Assembly: GCA_030583605.1 (NCBI GenBank)
Contig: CP129466.1
Span: 62,001 to 126,000, forward strand
DNA: 64,000 nucleotides
Source: Gammaproteobacteria bacterium
GTDB lineage: Bacteria; Pseudomonadota; Gammaproteobacteria; Steroidobacterales; GCA-2729495
Direction: 5' to 3'
Part shown: positions 52,416-61,736 of the stretch, piece after piece
Layout: every line of letters begins with the position of its first letter
Numbering within the stretch: position 1 is the stretch's first letter
The notes under the pieces: generated by a model
Database searches by the model: none
The model's input: only the letters and a program-made list of their open reading frames with translations
What the model was told of the DNA's origin: nothing
Program-made: the position numbers and the translations under genes

Positions 52416-53099
52416 ATGGGCGGGGACTCGATCAGGGACTGGCCGGCCACCGAGCGGCCGCGCGAACGGCTGCGCCACGCCGGTGCCGGGCAGCTCTCGG
52501 ACGCCGAGTTGCTGGCGCTGGTCCTCGGCCGCGGTGTGCGCGGGCTCTCGGCGCTCGCTCTCGCCCGCGCCCTGCTCGGGCGTTTTGGCGGCATCCGCGG
52601 GGTGCTCAACGCGAGCCTGTCCGAGCTCGAGGACGAGCGCGGCATGGGGCCCGGCAAGGCGGCCGCACTGCTGGCGGCCCGCGAATGCTGCTGCCGCTAC
52701 CTGCAGGAAAAGCTGGCTCCGGGCCGCGCCATCCGCTCGCCCGCCGACAGCCGGGAGTTCCTGATCGCGCGGCTGCGCGATCGCCCGCACGAGGTGTTCT
52801 GCTGCCTGTTTCTCGACAACCGCCACCGCGTCCTCGCCTTCGACGAGCTGTTCCAGGGGACGATCGACAACACCACCGTGTACCCGCGCGAAGTGGTGCG
52901 CCAGGCACTCCGGCGCAACGCCGCGGCGGTGATCCTGGCGCACAACCACCCCTCGGGCGTCGCCGAACCCAGCGAAGCCGACCAGCTCATCACCCGGCGC
53001 ATCCGCGGGGCGCTCGAGCTCATCGACGTGCGGCTGCTCGATCACTTCATCGTCGGCGACGGCGCCTGCACCTCGCTCGCCAGCCGCGGCCTGCTCTGA
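52416..53099 (+). CDS. radC: RadC-family JAMM protein
   Basis: The 227-residue protein starts with SIRDWPATERPRERLRHAG, has a helix-hairpin-helix-like RGMGPGKAAAL, and the JAMM metal site HNHPSGVAEPSEAD. Despite its name, RadC's function is not settled. It is divergent from coaBC (122 bases), as in E. coli. Downstream to rpmB lies a repeat-containing gap. Confidence 0.94.
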   Translation: MGGDSIRDWPATERPRERLRHAGAGQLSDAELLALVLGRGVRGLSALALARALLGRFGGIRGVLNASLSELEDERGMGPGKAAALLAARECCCRYLQEKLAPGRAIRSPADSREFLIARLRDRPHEVFCCLFLDNRHRVLAFDELFQGTIDNTTVYPREVVRQALRRNAAAVILAHNHPSGVAEPSEADQLITRRIRGALELIDVRLLDHFIVGDGACTSLASRGLL

Positions 53100-53166
53100 T
53101 CATTGGTTCTGCACCGATCTGCGGGGACGCTGCGCCGGGACGCACAGCGCAGGCGCGGGCTGCGGG

Positions 53167-53290
53167 TCCGGACGGCCTGTAACGGGCGTGTGAGGCCGGC
53201 GCAGCAGGAGCGCAGCCGCAGCCGCAGCCGAACCCGAGCGAGCGCAGCACAGGACGTGCGTAGCGAGCGTCCCGGCGCAGGCCGTCCGGA
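53167..53290 (+). repeat. Inverted-arm hairpin element, copy A2
   Basis: Arms TCCGGACGGCCTG (53167-53179) and CAGGCCGTCCGGA (53278-53290) are identical to those of A1, but the interior runs in the opposite direction relative to the shared upstream GGTTCT/GATCTGC module (53105). An inner GCAC-AGGAC-GTGC hairpin and CCCGAGCGAGCG are present. It fills the middle of the 358-base radC-rpmB gap. Confidence 0.75.
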
Positions 53291-53370
53291 CGCGCGGCCA
53301 TTGCCGAACAGCGTGCGGCGATGACCTTCCTCCAACACGCCCGCCACGCCGTCCCCGCCCGCCGCCCGGT

Positions 53371-53399
53371 TTGCCTTTGGCCCGCAGGGCTGGTGTAAT
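53371..53399 (+). promoter_or_regulatory. Promoter of rpmB-rpmG: TTGCCT-N17-TGTAAT
   Basis: A sigma-70-like pair with exact 17-base spacing would start transcription near 53406, about 50 bases before rpmB. A short inverted GCCGCCAGCCGGCGG follows in the leader. Confidence 0.6.
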
Positions 53400-53457
53400 A
53401 GCGCCCCCGCGCCGCCAGCCGGCGGTTTTAACCGACTGATTTGGATAGAGGTTCGTC

Positions 53458-53694
53458 ATGTCGCGCGTCTGCCAGGTGACCGGCAAGCGGCCGTCCTACG
53501 GGAACAACGTCTCGCACGCCAACAACAAGACCCGGCGGCGCTGGCTGCCAAACCTGCACACCCACCGTTTCTGGCTGGAGAGCGAGAAGCGCTTCGTGCG
53601 GCTGCGGGTGAGCACCCGCGGACTTCGCACCATCGACAAGCTCGGGATCGCCAAGGTCGTCGCCGACCTGCGTGCCCGCGGCGAGAAAGTCTGA
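53458..53694 (+). CDS. rpmB: 50S ribosomal protein L28
   Basis: The 78-residue protein starts [27 protein letters not shown] and has the L28 pattern throughout ([20 protein letters not shown]). Length equals that of E. coli L28. GAGGTT precedes the ATG. rpmG follows after ten bases. Confidence 0.98.
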   Translation: MSRVCQVTGKRPSYGNNVSHANNKTRRRWLPNLHTHRFWLESEKRFVRLRVSTRGLRTIDKLGIAKVVADLRARGEKV

Positions 53695-53704
53695 GTACAG
53701 GACC

Positions 53705-53869
53705 ATGGCCAGCAAACGCGACAAGATCAAGCTCGTCTCTTCCGCCAATACGGGCCACTACTACACGACCACCAAGAACAAGCGCCTGCATCCCGACAAG
53801 ATGGAGGTCAAGAAATTCGATCCGGTGGTCCGTAAGCACGTGGCTTACAAGGAAGCGAAGATCAAGTAA
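53705..53869 (+). CDS. rpmG: 50S ribosomal protein L33
   Basis: The 54-residue protein [20 protein letters not shown]... is L33 of the cysteine-free (zinc-independent) type, ending [12 protein letters not shown] strong intrinsic terminator follows six bases after the stop. Confidence 0.98.
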   Translation: MASKRDKIKLVSSANTGHYYTTTKNKRLHPDKMEVKKFDPVVRKHVAYKEAKIK

Positions 53870-53875
53870 CGAAGA

Positions 53876-53900
53876 GCCCGCCGCCAGGCGGGTTTTTTTT
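53876..53900 (+). terminator. Rho-independent terminator after rpmG
   Basis: CCCGCC (53877-53882), loop GCCA, GGCGGG (53887-53892), then eight T residues. It is the clearest intrinsic terminator in the window. Confidence 0.93.
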
Positions 53901-54040
53901 GTGGCTCATCGCTCGTCTGCGGGGATGCTCTGCCGATGCCGAATGGGGGCTGCTGGCGGGGACGCGGCAACGGGCACAGGGTGCGCCTGCGGGCCGATGG
54001 GGTGAACGTCAGGAGATGGGCGGGCGCGTCAGCCGGTCGG

Positions 54041-55234
54041 TCAGACCGACACCGGCTGCGGGAGATACCCGCGCAGGCGCGCGGAAAACTCTTCGAGCAC
54101 GGCGATGCCGCTCGCCTCCGCACGCGCGCACCACTCCTTGAGATCGGCAACCAGCCGCTCGTTGGAAACGTTCGCCTGCTGCCACACGCGCATCAGCTGC
54201 GCGCGGTGCTCGTGCACCGCGTGCAGGATCGGGCTGCTGTCGAGAATGCGGGCCAGGCGCTGCCGCGAGGCGTCGTCCAGCTTGCCGGGCCAGCGCCGCA
54301 ACAGCCCGGCGGCCGAGCGCAACAGCACGTCACCGCGGCGGGCGCGGCGTTCCATGCGCAGTACCGGCATGGTCACGCGCCGGCTGTAGTCGCGCAGCAC
54401 GTGCATACGGTTCTGCAGCACGGCGCGCAGGGTGTCGATGTCCACCGCGCGCGGCTGGGAGGCAATCTGCGGCTGCGGCGCCACGCGCGCAATGCGGCAC
54501 AGGCCGACGGCGGCCAGCGCCCGGATGTAGAACCAGCCAATGTCGAATTCCCCCCGGCGCAGCGAAAAGCGCGCCGATGTGGGGAACGCATGGTGGTTGT
54601 TGTGCAATTCTTCGCCACCGATGAGCACCGCGATCGGCACCAGGTTCGTCGATGCGTCCTCGGTCTCGAAATTGCGGTAACCGACCGCGTGGCCGAGGCC
54701 ATTGATCACCCCGGCCGCGAACACCGGCATCGCCAGCATCTGCAGAGCGAACATCGTGATGCCGAGCGCGCCGAACAACACGACGTTGATCAGCAGCGTG
54801 GTGTAGATGCCGACCAGGCCGTGACGGTACACGTGCCGCTCCAGCCAGTCCTCGGGCGTGCCGCGCCCGAACTTGGCGAGCGTCGCTTCGTTCGCCGTCT
54901 CGACCCGGTAGACCTCCGCGCCACGGAGGAGGATCGTGCGCAGCCCATGGGTCACCGGGCTGTGCGGATCATCCACCGACTCGCAAAAAGCGTGGTGCTT
55001 GCGGTGCACCGCCACCCATTCGCGGGTGACCATGCCCGAGGTGAGCCAGATCCAGAGGCGGAAGAAGTGCCGGATGGCCGGGTGCAACTCGATCGCCCGG
55101 TGGGCCTGATCGCGGTGCAGGTACAGCGTCACCGCCATCATCGAGACCTGGACCAGCGCGAATGCCACCAGAGCCTTCGCCCCGAGTGACAGGCCGAGCA
55201 ATCCATCCGCATGATCTACAAGGAAATTCAACAC
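54041..55234 (-). CDS. Membrane fatty-acid (acyl-CoA) desaturase
   Basis: The ~397-residue membrane protein has the three histidine boxes HRDQAHR, HRKHHAF and HNNHHAFP of delta-9 acyl-lipid/acyl-CoA desaturases, with hydrophobic segments between. It should add a double bond to membrane fatty acids using di-iron and oxygen. A C-terminal ~130-residue helical region rich in Arg is longer than usual. Start uncertain: GTG at 55234 or TTG at 55270. It is inserted between rpmG and mutM, which adjoin in E. coli. Confidence 0.88.
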   Translation of the reverse strand: MLNFLVDHADGLLGLSLGAKALVAFALVQVSMMAVTLYLHRDQAHRAIELHPAIRHFFRLWIWLTSGMVTREWVAVHRKHHAFCESVDDPHSPVTHGLRTILLRGAEVYRVETANEATLAKFGRGTPEDWLERHVYRHGLVGIYTTLLINVVLFGALGITMFALQMLAMPVFAAGVINGLGHAVGYRNFETEDASTNLVPIAVLIGGEELHNNHHAFPTSARFSLRRGEFDIGWFYIRALAAVGLCRIARVAPQPQIASQPRAVDIDTLRAVLQNRMHVLRDYSRRVTMPVLRMERRARRGDVLLRSAAGLLRRWPGKLDDASRQRLARILDSSPILHAVHEHRAQLMRVWQQANVSNERLVADLKEWCARAEASGIAVLEEFSARLRGYLPQPVSV

Positions 55235-55360
55235 CTGACTCGACCCCGTCCTGCCTGCGGCAGAAGCCAACTATAGCGGACCGCCCGCAGGCGTCCAAGG
55301 CAAGGCCGGCGCGCGGCCGCGAGCGAGCGCCCTGCCCGCGCACTCTGGTACAAAGGCGCG

Positions 55361-56176
55361 ATGCCCGAGTTGCCCGAAGTGGAGACCACCCGCCGCGGCA
55401 TCGCACCGTGGCTCGAGCGGCGGCGGATCGCCGGGTGCCTCGTGCGCGAGCGGCGCCTGCGCTGGCCGATACCGGACGACATGGAGACGCACCTCGCCGG
55501 CTGCCTCGTCGAGCGCGTGCAGCGCCGCGGCAAGTACCTGCTGCTGCGCACCGTGCGCGGCACGGCGTTGATGCACCTCGGCATGTCCGGCAGCCTGCAG
55601 GTGTTGCCGGCCGCGGCCGCACCCGGCAGGCACGATCATTACGACCTCGTGCTCGAGTCGGGCAAATGCGTGCGCTTCACCGACCCGCGACGTTTCGGTT
55701 CGCTGCTCTGGACGGAGGCCGACCCCGCCGCTCACCCCCTGCTGGCCGCGCTCGGCCCGGAACCGCTGGAACCGGAATTCAGCGGCGACTATCTCTGGCG
55801 TCGTGCGCGCGGCCGTAAGGTCGCCGTGAAGCTCTTCATCATGAATGCCGCGATTGTCGTCGGCGTCGGCAACATCTATGCGAGCGAGGCGCTCTACCGG
55901 GCCGGCATCGATCCGCGACGGGCCGCCGGGCGCGTCTCGCGCGCCGCCATGGCGCGTCTCGCAACCAGCATCCGCGCAGTACTGGGTGACGCACTGCACC
56001 TCGGCGGCACCACGTTGCGGGACTTCCGCCACGCCACCGGGAAAACAGGCGGCTTCGAGCCGCAGCTGCGGGTGTATGGCCGCGCCGGGCTATCCTGCCC
56101 GGCCTGCGAAACGCCGATCCTGCACATCGTGCAGGGGCAGCGCTCGACCTACTACTGCCCGGTCTGTCAGCGGTAG
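55361..56176 (+). CDS. mutM: Formamidopyrimidine-DNA glycosylase
   Basis: MutM excises 8-oxoguanine and nicks the DNA. The 271-residue protein has the catalytic N-terminus (M)PELPEVETTRRG (Pro2, Glu3), Lys58 (RRGKYL), the H2TH region VGNIYASEALYRAGI, and a C-terminal zinc finger with Cys246, Cys249, Cys266 and Cys269. All key residues are present. Confidence 0.97.
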   Translation: MPELPEVETTRRGIAPWLERRRIAGCLVRERRLRWPIPDDMETHLAGCLVERVQRRGKYLLLRTVRGTALMHLGMSGSLQVLPAAAAPGRHDHYDLVLESGKCVRFTDPRRFGSLLWTEADPAAHPLLAALGPEPLEPEFSGDYLWRRARGRKVAVKLFIMNAAIVVGVGNIYASEALYRAGIDPRRAAGRVSRAAMARLATSIRAVLGDALHLGGTTLRDFRHATGKTGGFEPQLRVYGRAGLSCPACETPILHIVQGQRSTYYCPVCQR

Positions 56177-56187
56177 GGACGCGGGTT

Positions 56188-57879
56188 TCAGTACACCTCG
56201 CCGGCCGCGAGGCTGCGTGGGTCCATCGCGGCTTCGACCTTGCCGGTGGCGTAGTCCCAGGTCACCACGTTCATGTTGCCGAACGTGCGCCGGCTGACCT
56301 CCAGCCGGTGGCCGCGTTCTTCCAGCGCCTTGATCTCCTCCGCAGTCAGGGCGCCCTCCTCGTAGGACACCACGTCGGGAAAGAACTGGTGATGGAAGCG
56401 CTTGAGCGCAACCATCTCTGCCGCGCTGGCGCCGTCGATCCATTCCAGCGAAGCGAGCAGCACCATGGTGATGATGCGGCTGCCACCGGGTGTGCCGAGG
56501 ATCGCGACACCGCGGTCCGACTCCAGGAACGTCGGGCTCATGCTCGAGAGCATGCGCTTGCCGGGCGCGATGGCGTTGGCGTGCGCGCCGATCAGCTCGA
56601 ACGTGTTCGGCACGCCCGGCTTGACGGTGAAGTCGTCCATCTCGTTATTGAGAAGCACGCCTGTGCCCGGCGCCATGAACCCGGAGCCGTACCAGGTATT
56701 GATCGACAGCGTCCCGGCGACGCGGTTGCCCTGCCGGTCCAGCACGGAGAAATGCGTGGTGTCGCTGCCCTCGCTCCGGTCGGGCAGCATGGACGGCAGC
56801 GCCTCGCTCGGCGTGGCCCGGTCGAGCCGGATCGACGCGCGCTGGCCGGCCGCGTAGAACAGGTGCAGAAGCTGCTCCACCGGCGGGTCGCTGAATGCCG
56901 GGTCGCCGAGGTACTGGCTGCGATCGCGGTAGGCGCGACGCATGGCCTCGATGAGCACGTGCTTGCGCGTCGCGCCATCCAGCGCAGGCAGGTCGAAGCC
57001 CGAGGCGATGTTCAGCATGTTGACGAGGCCGATGCCGCCGGCCGATGGCAGCGGCGCCGAGATGATGGTCGCGCCCCGGTAGGTGCCGCGCACCGGTTCA
57101 CGTTCCACCACCCGGTAGCCGGCCAGATCGTCGAGCGTCCAGATGCCACCCGCCTCACGGACGCCCGCGACGAGGCGTTCGGCGACAGCGCCACGGTAGA
57201 AACCGTCGAAGCCCTGCTCCGCCAGCCGCCGCAGTGTGGCAGCGAGATCCGGCTGGAGAATGCGGCTGCCGGCGGCCGGAACTTCACCACCCGGGTAAAA
57301 CACCGCCTCGAAGGCCGGGGAGTCCTTGGCTACCGAACGCCGGAAACGCAGCCCGAGCTGCATGCGGGCATGCACCGGCACGCCCTCCTCGGCAATGCGG
57401 ATCGCAGGTGCGAGGCTGCGCGCAAGCGGCAGCCGGCCGTAACGCTTCGCGATGTGCACCAGCCCGGCCGGCTCACCCGGAATGCCGGCTGCCAGCGGTC
57501 CGTTCAGCGAGAGGCCGGGCACCACCTTGCCGGCGGCGTCGAGATACATATCGGGGCGGGCCGCGCCGGGCGCGACCTCGCGCGCGTCCACGAACACGTT
57601 GCGCTCGCCTTTCGCAACGTGCAGCAACCAGAAGGCGCCGCCGCCGAGCCCGGACGCATACGGCTCGACCACCGCCAGCGTGGCGCTGACCGCCACCGCG
57701 GCATCGAATGCGTTGCCGCCGGCAGCGAGGATCTCCTCGCCGGCGGCAATGGCAAGCGGATGCGCGGCCGCGACCGCAGCGGAGGCCGGCGCCTGGCGCG
57801 CCTGCGCAAGCGTGCAGACGAGGAGCGCAACGAGAGCGACGTGAACGCGCACCACGAGCCGGGTCCGTGGAAGGATCAT
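56188..57879 (-). CDS. ggt: Gamma-glutamyltransferase
   Basis: The 563-residue periplasmic enzyme hydrolyses glutathione and transfers gamma-glutamyl groups. It has a signal peptide (VRVHVALVALLVCTLAQA), AAHPLAIAAGEEILAAGGNAFDAAVA, YASGLGGGAFWLLH, the autoprocessing Thr in SDTTHFSVLDRQGN, and STPTFLESD-like and LGTPGGSRI motifs. Its length matches the family. It is convergent with mutM, eleven bases apart, and lies between mutM and coaD, an insertion relative to E. coli. Confidence 0.93.
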   Translation of the reverse strand: MILPRTRLVVRVHVALVALLVCTLAQARQAPASAAVAAAHPLAIAAGEEILAAGGNAFDAAVAVSATLAVVEPYASGLGGGAFWLLHVAKGERNVFVDAREVAPGAARPDMYLDAAGKVVPGLSLNGPLAAGIPGEPAGLVHIAKRYGRLPLARSLAPAIRIAEEGVPVHARMQLGLRFRRSVAKDSPAFEAVFYPGGEVPAAGSRILQPDLAATLRRLAEQGFDGFYRGAVAERLVAGVREAGGIWTLDDLAGYRVVEREPVRGTYRGATIISAPLPSAGGIGLVNMLNIASGFDLPALDGATRKHVLIEAMRRAYRDRSQYLGDPAFSDPPVEQLLHLFYAAGQRASIRLDRATPSEALPSMLPDRSEGSDTTHFSVLDRQGNRVAGTLSINTWYGSGFMAPGTGVLLNNEMDDFTVKPGVPNTFELIGAHANAIAPGKRMLSSMSPTFLESDRGVAILGTPGGSRIITMVLLASLEWIDGASAAEMVALKRFHHQFFPDVVSYEEGALTAEEIKALEERGHRLEVSRRTFGNMNVVTWDYATGKVEAAMDPRSLAAGEVY

Positions 57880-57892
57880 GCGCAGCTCCCCT

Positions 57893-58378
57893 TCAGCCGT
57901 TACCGAAGCGCCGGCGCAGCGCCTTCGCCACCGCCGGATGCACGAAGCCGGTCACGTCGCCGCCGAGCGAGGCCACCTCGCGCACCAGCGTCGACGAGAT
58001 AAATGTGTAACGCTCCGCCGGCGTCATGAAAATGGTTTCCACCTCCGTCTGCAGGTGCCGGTTCATGCTCGCAAGCTGAAACTCGTACTCGAAATCCGAG
58101 ACCGCCCGCAGCCCGCGGATCACCACCTGCAGCTGGTTGGCGCTCGCGTACTCGACAGTCAGGCCGCTGTAGCCGTCCACCGACACGTTGGCGATGTCGG
58201 CGAGCACCGTCCGCGCGAGACTCATGCGTTCATCGAGGGAAAACACCGGCGCTTTCTGCGGACTTGCGGCGATGGCCACCACCACCCGGTCGAAGATCCG
58301 CGCTGCACGGCGGACCAGCTCGTGGTGGCCGTTGGTGATCGGGTCGAAGGTTCCCGGATACATGGCGCCGACTGGCAC
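57893..58378 (-). CDS. coaD: Phosphopantetheine adenylyltransferase
   Basis: The 161-residue protein has the nucleotidyltransferase motif [12 protein letters not shown] and the [10 protein letters not shown] motif, with [19 protein letters not shown] between. It forms dephospho-CoA. ggt follows 13 bases downstream and rsmD lies 42 bases upstream on the same strand. Confidence 0.97.
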   Translation of the reverse strand: MPVGAMYPGTFDPITNGHHELVRRAARIFDRVVVAIAASPQKAPVFSLDERMSLARTVLADIANVSVDGYSGLTVEYASANQLQVVIRGLRAVSDFEYEFQLASMNRHLQTEVETIFMTPAERYTFISSTLVREVASLGGDVTGFVHPAVAKALRRRFGNG

Positions 58379-58420
58379 GATCGCTGTCTCCTGCAGCCCG
58401 CTGTCACTGCCTCTTCCCGG

Positions 58421-59023
58421 TCAGCTCCCGGCGTCGCCCGCGTGCTGTTCGTGCGCCAGCGGACCGGATGCGAGCGCAAACCGCACGTGGCCTGCGGTCT
58501 TCTCCCGCAGCAGCCGCCAGCCTTGCGGCAGCTCGGGCAGTGACCCGGCACGCGGCAGCTCGAGGTAGATGCGTGCATTGCCGGAGAGCCAGCCGCCGTC
58601 GAGGAGTTTACACAAATCACCGACTGCCACCTCGCCGAACGGCGGGTCGAGGAACACCAGGTCGAAGGCCCGCGGCGCCCCGGCGAGAAACTGCAGCGCA
58701 TCGCCGGCCACCACCCGCGCCCGGTCGCAGTCGAGCCGGTGCAGGCTCTCCTCGATCGCGCGCGCCGCGGCCCGGTCGCGCTCGACGAAGCACATGGCAG
58801 CGGCGCCCCGCGACAGCGCTTCGAGCCCGAGCGCACCGGTGCCGGCGAACAGGTCGAGGCCACGCATGCCGCCGATCACCGGAGCCAGCCAGTTGAACAG
58901 CGTTTCGCGCACGCGATCGCCCGTTGGGCGCACCGCTGGCCCTGCGGGAACGGGCAGGCGCCGGCCGCGCCATTCCCCGCCGATGATGCGCACTTCCCCG
59001 GGCCTGGCGTGGCTTCGTTTCAT
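58421..59023 (-). CDS. rsmD: 16S rRNA (guanine966-N2)-methyltransferase
   Basis: The 200-residue enzyme has IIGGEWRGRRLPVP, RPTGDRVRETLFNWL, the SAM site GLDLFAGTGALGLEALSRGA and the catalytic LVFLDPPF. The ATG at 59023 is selected by the conserved MKRSHARPGEVRIIGG start. It is divergent from ftsY across 82 bases, the classic rsmD/ftsYEX arrangement. Confidence 0.96.
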   Translation of the reverse strand: MKRSHARPGEVRIIGGEWRGRRLPVPAGPAVRPTGDRVRETLFNWLAPVIGGMRGLDLFAGTGALGLEALSRGAAAMCFVERDRAAARAIEESLHRLDCDRARVVAGDALQFLAGAPRAFDLVFLDPPFGEVAVGDLCKLLDGGWLSGNARIYLELPRAGSLPELPQGWRLLREKTAGHVRFALASGPLAHEQHAGDAGS

Positions 59024-59105
59024 GGCGCGATGTTGCAGCAGAACCGCAGGCAGCGCGAGCGCGCAGCCTGTGATCGGCCGCGCGGGAACGGTTAACATGC
59101 CGGCC

Positions 59106-60056
59106 ATGGTCGATCAGCCCGCCGCCCGGAGCGCACCACGCGCCGGGTTCTTCCAGCGCCTGAAACAGAAGCTCCACCAGGGCCTCGGCCTCGGCGTGGC
59201 GCTCGACTGGATCGCCGGGCGCAAGCTCGATGAGAGTGTCGTCACCGAGATCGAAGAGCAGTTGCTGCTCGCCGATGTCGGCATCGAGACCGCCGAGCGC
59301 ATCGTCGCGGGACTGCGCAAGCGCCTCGGGCGGGATACGGTGACGGATGCGGCCGGCGCCCGCGCTGCGCTCCGGGAGACGCTCGCCGAGCTGCTGCGCC
59401 CGCGCGCGCAGCCGCTGCAGATTCCCCGCAGCGGCAAGCCCTTCCTGATGCTCATGATCGGCGTGAACGGCTCGGGCAAGACCACCACCATCGGCAAGCT
59501 GGCGCGCCGCTACAAGGCCGAGGGGCTCAAGGTCATGCTCGCAGCCGGCGACACCTTTCGCGCCGCCGCGATCGAGCAATTGCAGACCTGGGGCGAACGC
59601 AACGCCGTGCCGGTCATCGCCCAGCAGCCGGGCGCGGATTCCGCGGCCGTGGTGTTCGACGCGCTGCAGGCGGCCCAGGCACGCGGCATCGATGTCGTGC
59701 TCGCCGACACGGCCGGTCGCCTGCACAACCAGGCCGGCCTGATGCAGGAACTCGCCAAGGTCGTGCGTGTGGCCGCACGGCTCGATCCCGCCGCCCCGCA
59801 CGAGCGGATGCTCGTCCTCGACGCGAGCCTCGGCCAGAACGCCGTCAACCAGGCGTTGCAGTTCCACGAGGCGATCGGGCTGACCGGAATCACGATGACC
59901 AAGCTCGATGGCGGCGGCAAGGGCGGGGTCCTGCTGACCATCGCCGACCGCCTCGACGTACCGTTCCGCTATGTCGGGGTCGGAGAAGACGCCGCCGATC
60001 TCGATGTCTTCGACGCGGAGCAGTTCGCCTCCGCGCTGGTCGAGCCAGGCCGCTGA
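59106..60056 (+). CDS. ftsY: Signal recognition particle receptor FtsY
   Basis: FtsY docks SRP-ribosome complexes at the membrane. The 316-residue protein lacks the long acidic A domain of E. coli FtsY and starts almost directly with the N domain (GFFQRLKQKLHQGL). G-domain motifs: GVNGSGKTTTIGKLA, DTFRAAAIEQL, DTAGRLHNQ and TKLDGGGKGG (where TKLDGTAKGG is more common). ftsE follows 17 bases later. Confidence 0.96.
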   Translation: MVDQPAARSAPRAGFFQRLKQKLHQGLGLGVALDWIAGRKLDESVVTEIEEQLLLADVGIETAERIVAGLRKRLGRDTVTDAAGARAALRETLAELLRPRAQPLQIPRSGKPFLMLMIGVNGSGKTTTIGKLARRYKAEGLKVMLAAGDTFRAAAIEQLQTWGERNAVPVIAQQPGADSAAVVFDALQAAQARGIDVVLADTAGRLHNQAGLMQELAKVVRVAARLDPAAPHERMLVLDASLGQNAVNQALQFHEAIGLTGITMTKLDGGGKGGVLLTIADRLDVPFRYVGVGEDAADLDVFDAEQFASALVEPGR

Positions 60057-60073
60057 GAGGCGGTGCCGATCCC

Positions 60074-60781
60074 ATGATCCGGCTCGACAGGATCACGAAG
60101 CTGTACCAGGGCGGGCGCGAGGCGCTGCGCGACGTATCGCTCGACATCACCCCCGGCGAGATGATTTTCCTGACGGGCCATTCTGGTGCCGGCAAGAGCA
60201 CGGTGCTGAAGCTCATCGCGCTGGTCGAGCGCCCGACGAGCGGCCAGCTGCTGGTCGACGGGCGCAACATCGCCCGCCTGCCGGCACGCGATATCCCGGC
60301 CTACCGGAGCCAGATCGGCATGGTCTTCCAGGACCACAAGCTGCTCGAGGATCGTTCGACGTTCGACAACGTGGCGCTGCCACTGGTGATCGCCGGCCTC
60401 ACGCGACGCGACGCCGAAAAGCGCGTGCGCGCGGCACTCGACCAGGTGGGCCTGCTCGCCAAGGAACGCCATCCGCCCGCCACGCTGTCGGCGGGCGAGC
60501 AGCAGCGGGTGGGCATCGCCCGCGCGGTCGTGGCGCGCCCGCGACTGCTGATCGCCGATGAGCCGACCGGGAATCTCGACGCCGATCTCTCGCTCGAGAT
60601 CATGAAGCTGTTCCGCCGCTTCAACCAGGTCGGCGTCACCATGCTGATTGCCACGCACGATCTCACGCTCGCCAGCCGCATCGGCGGCCGGCATGTCGTG
60701 CTGAGCGAAGGCCAGATCGTGCGCGACGAAGAGGCCATCAGCGCGGCGCCCGAGCCGCGCCACGGGGCACGGTCGCGATGA
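60074..60781 (+). CDS. ftsE: Cell division ATP-binding protein FtsE
   Basis: The 235-residue ABC ATPase has Walker A GHSGAGKST, signature LSAGEQQR, Walker B LLIADEPTGNLD and the H-loop ATHD. With FtsX it activates periplasmic amidases (EnvC or similar) at the division site. It overlaps ftsX by four bases (ATGA). Confidence 0.97.
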   Translation: MIRLDRITKLYQGGREALRDVSLDITPGEMIFLTGHSGAGKSTVLKLIALVERPTSGQLLVDGRNIARLPARDIPAYRSQIGMVFQDHKLLEDRSTFDNVALPLVIAGLTRRDAEKRVRAALDQVGLLAKERHPPATLSAGEQQRVGIARAVVARPRLLIADEPTGNLDADLSLEIMKLFRRFNQVGVTMLIATHDLTLASRIGGRHVVLSEGQIVRDEEAISAAPEPRHGARSR

Positions 60782-61692
60782 CGGCTCTGCTGCGCCGCCA
60801 CCTCCAGAATGCGCTCGGCGCGCTCGGCGAACTGCGCCGCCAGCCGGTTGCCACCGGCCTGACGGTCCTGGTGATCGGAATCGCGCTGGCGCTGCCCGCA
60901 AGCCTGCAGGTGCTGGTCCAGGGCGCGCAACGCTTTGCCGGGAACTGGCGGGACATCCGCGATTTTTCCGTCTACCTCAAGCCGGGTGCGAAGCTCACCC
61001 AGGCGCAGGAACTGGCTCGCCTGCTCGACAAAAAACCGGGCATCGAGGCTGTGAAGATCATCCCCGCCGACGAGGCGCTCACCGAGTTCCGCAACGACCC
61101 GGCATTCGGCAAGGTGCTGGCAGTCCTCGAGGGCAATCCCCTGCCACATACGCTGGTGGTACGCCCCACCACCAGCGCCACCACGACGGATCTGGACGCG
61201 TTGCGCGCAGAACTCGGCCAACGCAGCGAAGTCGACATCGTGCAGCTCGATACGCAGTGGTTGTCGCGCCTCGCCGCGATCCTCGACCTGGTGCGGCGGG
61301 GGGTCTGGTTCACGGCATCACTGCTGGCCGGTGCGGTCATTGTGATCGTGGGCAACACGATCCGCCTCGACATCCAGAACCGGCGCCGCGAGATCGAAGT
61401 CTCCAAGCTGCTCGGCGCCAGCGACGCCTTCGTCCGGCGTCCGTTTCTCTACATTGGCGTGTGGTACGGCGCCCTCGGCGGTGCGGTCGCGTCACTGGTA
61501 CTGCTCGCCGCGTTGCTGCTGCTGCGCGGGCCGCTGCAGCGACTGCTGGCGCTCTACGGCAGCGAGTTCGCCGGCTTCGGCCTGCGCCCCGCCACCCTGC
61601 TGCTGGTGCTGGGCGGCGGCGTGGTGGCCGGCTGGGCGGGCGCCTGGATCGCGGTTGCCAGGCACCTCTCGGCCATCGAGCCACGTGTCTAA
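60778..61692 (+). CDS. ftsX: Cell division protein FtsX
   Basis: The 304-residue membrane partner of FtsE has a first TM (GLTVLVIGIALALPASLQVLV), a periplasmic loop (about 50-165) containing DFSVYLKPGAKL, and three further TMs near 176-200, 225-250 and 268-295. Cytoplasmic NRRREIEVSKLLGASDAFVRRPF is typical. The stop is 99 bases ahead of rpoH. Confidence 0.95.
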   Translation: MTALLRRHLQNALGALGELRRQPVATGLTVLVIGIALALPASLQVLVQGAQRFAGNWRDIRDFSVYLKPGAKLTQAQELARLLDKKPGIEAVKIIPADEALTEFRNDPAFGKVLAVLEGNPLPHTLVVRPTTSATTTDLDALRAELGQRSEVDIVQLDTQWLSRLAAILDLVRRGVWFTASLLAGAVIVIVGNTIRLDIQNRRREIEVSKLLGASDAFVRRPFLYIGVWYGALGGAVASLVLLAALLLLRGPLQRLLALYGSEFAGFGLRPATLLLVLGGGVVAGWAGAWIAVARHLSAIEPRV

Positions 61693-61736
61693 CCAATTGT
61701 TTTAAAAGACTGTTGCGACGGGAACCGGACAGGTAC

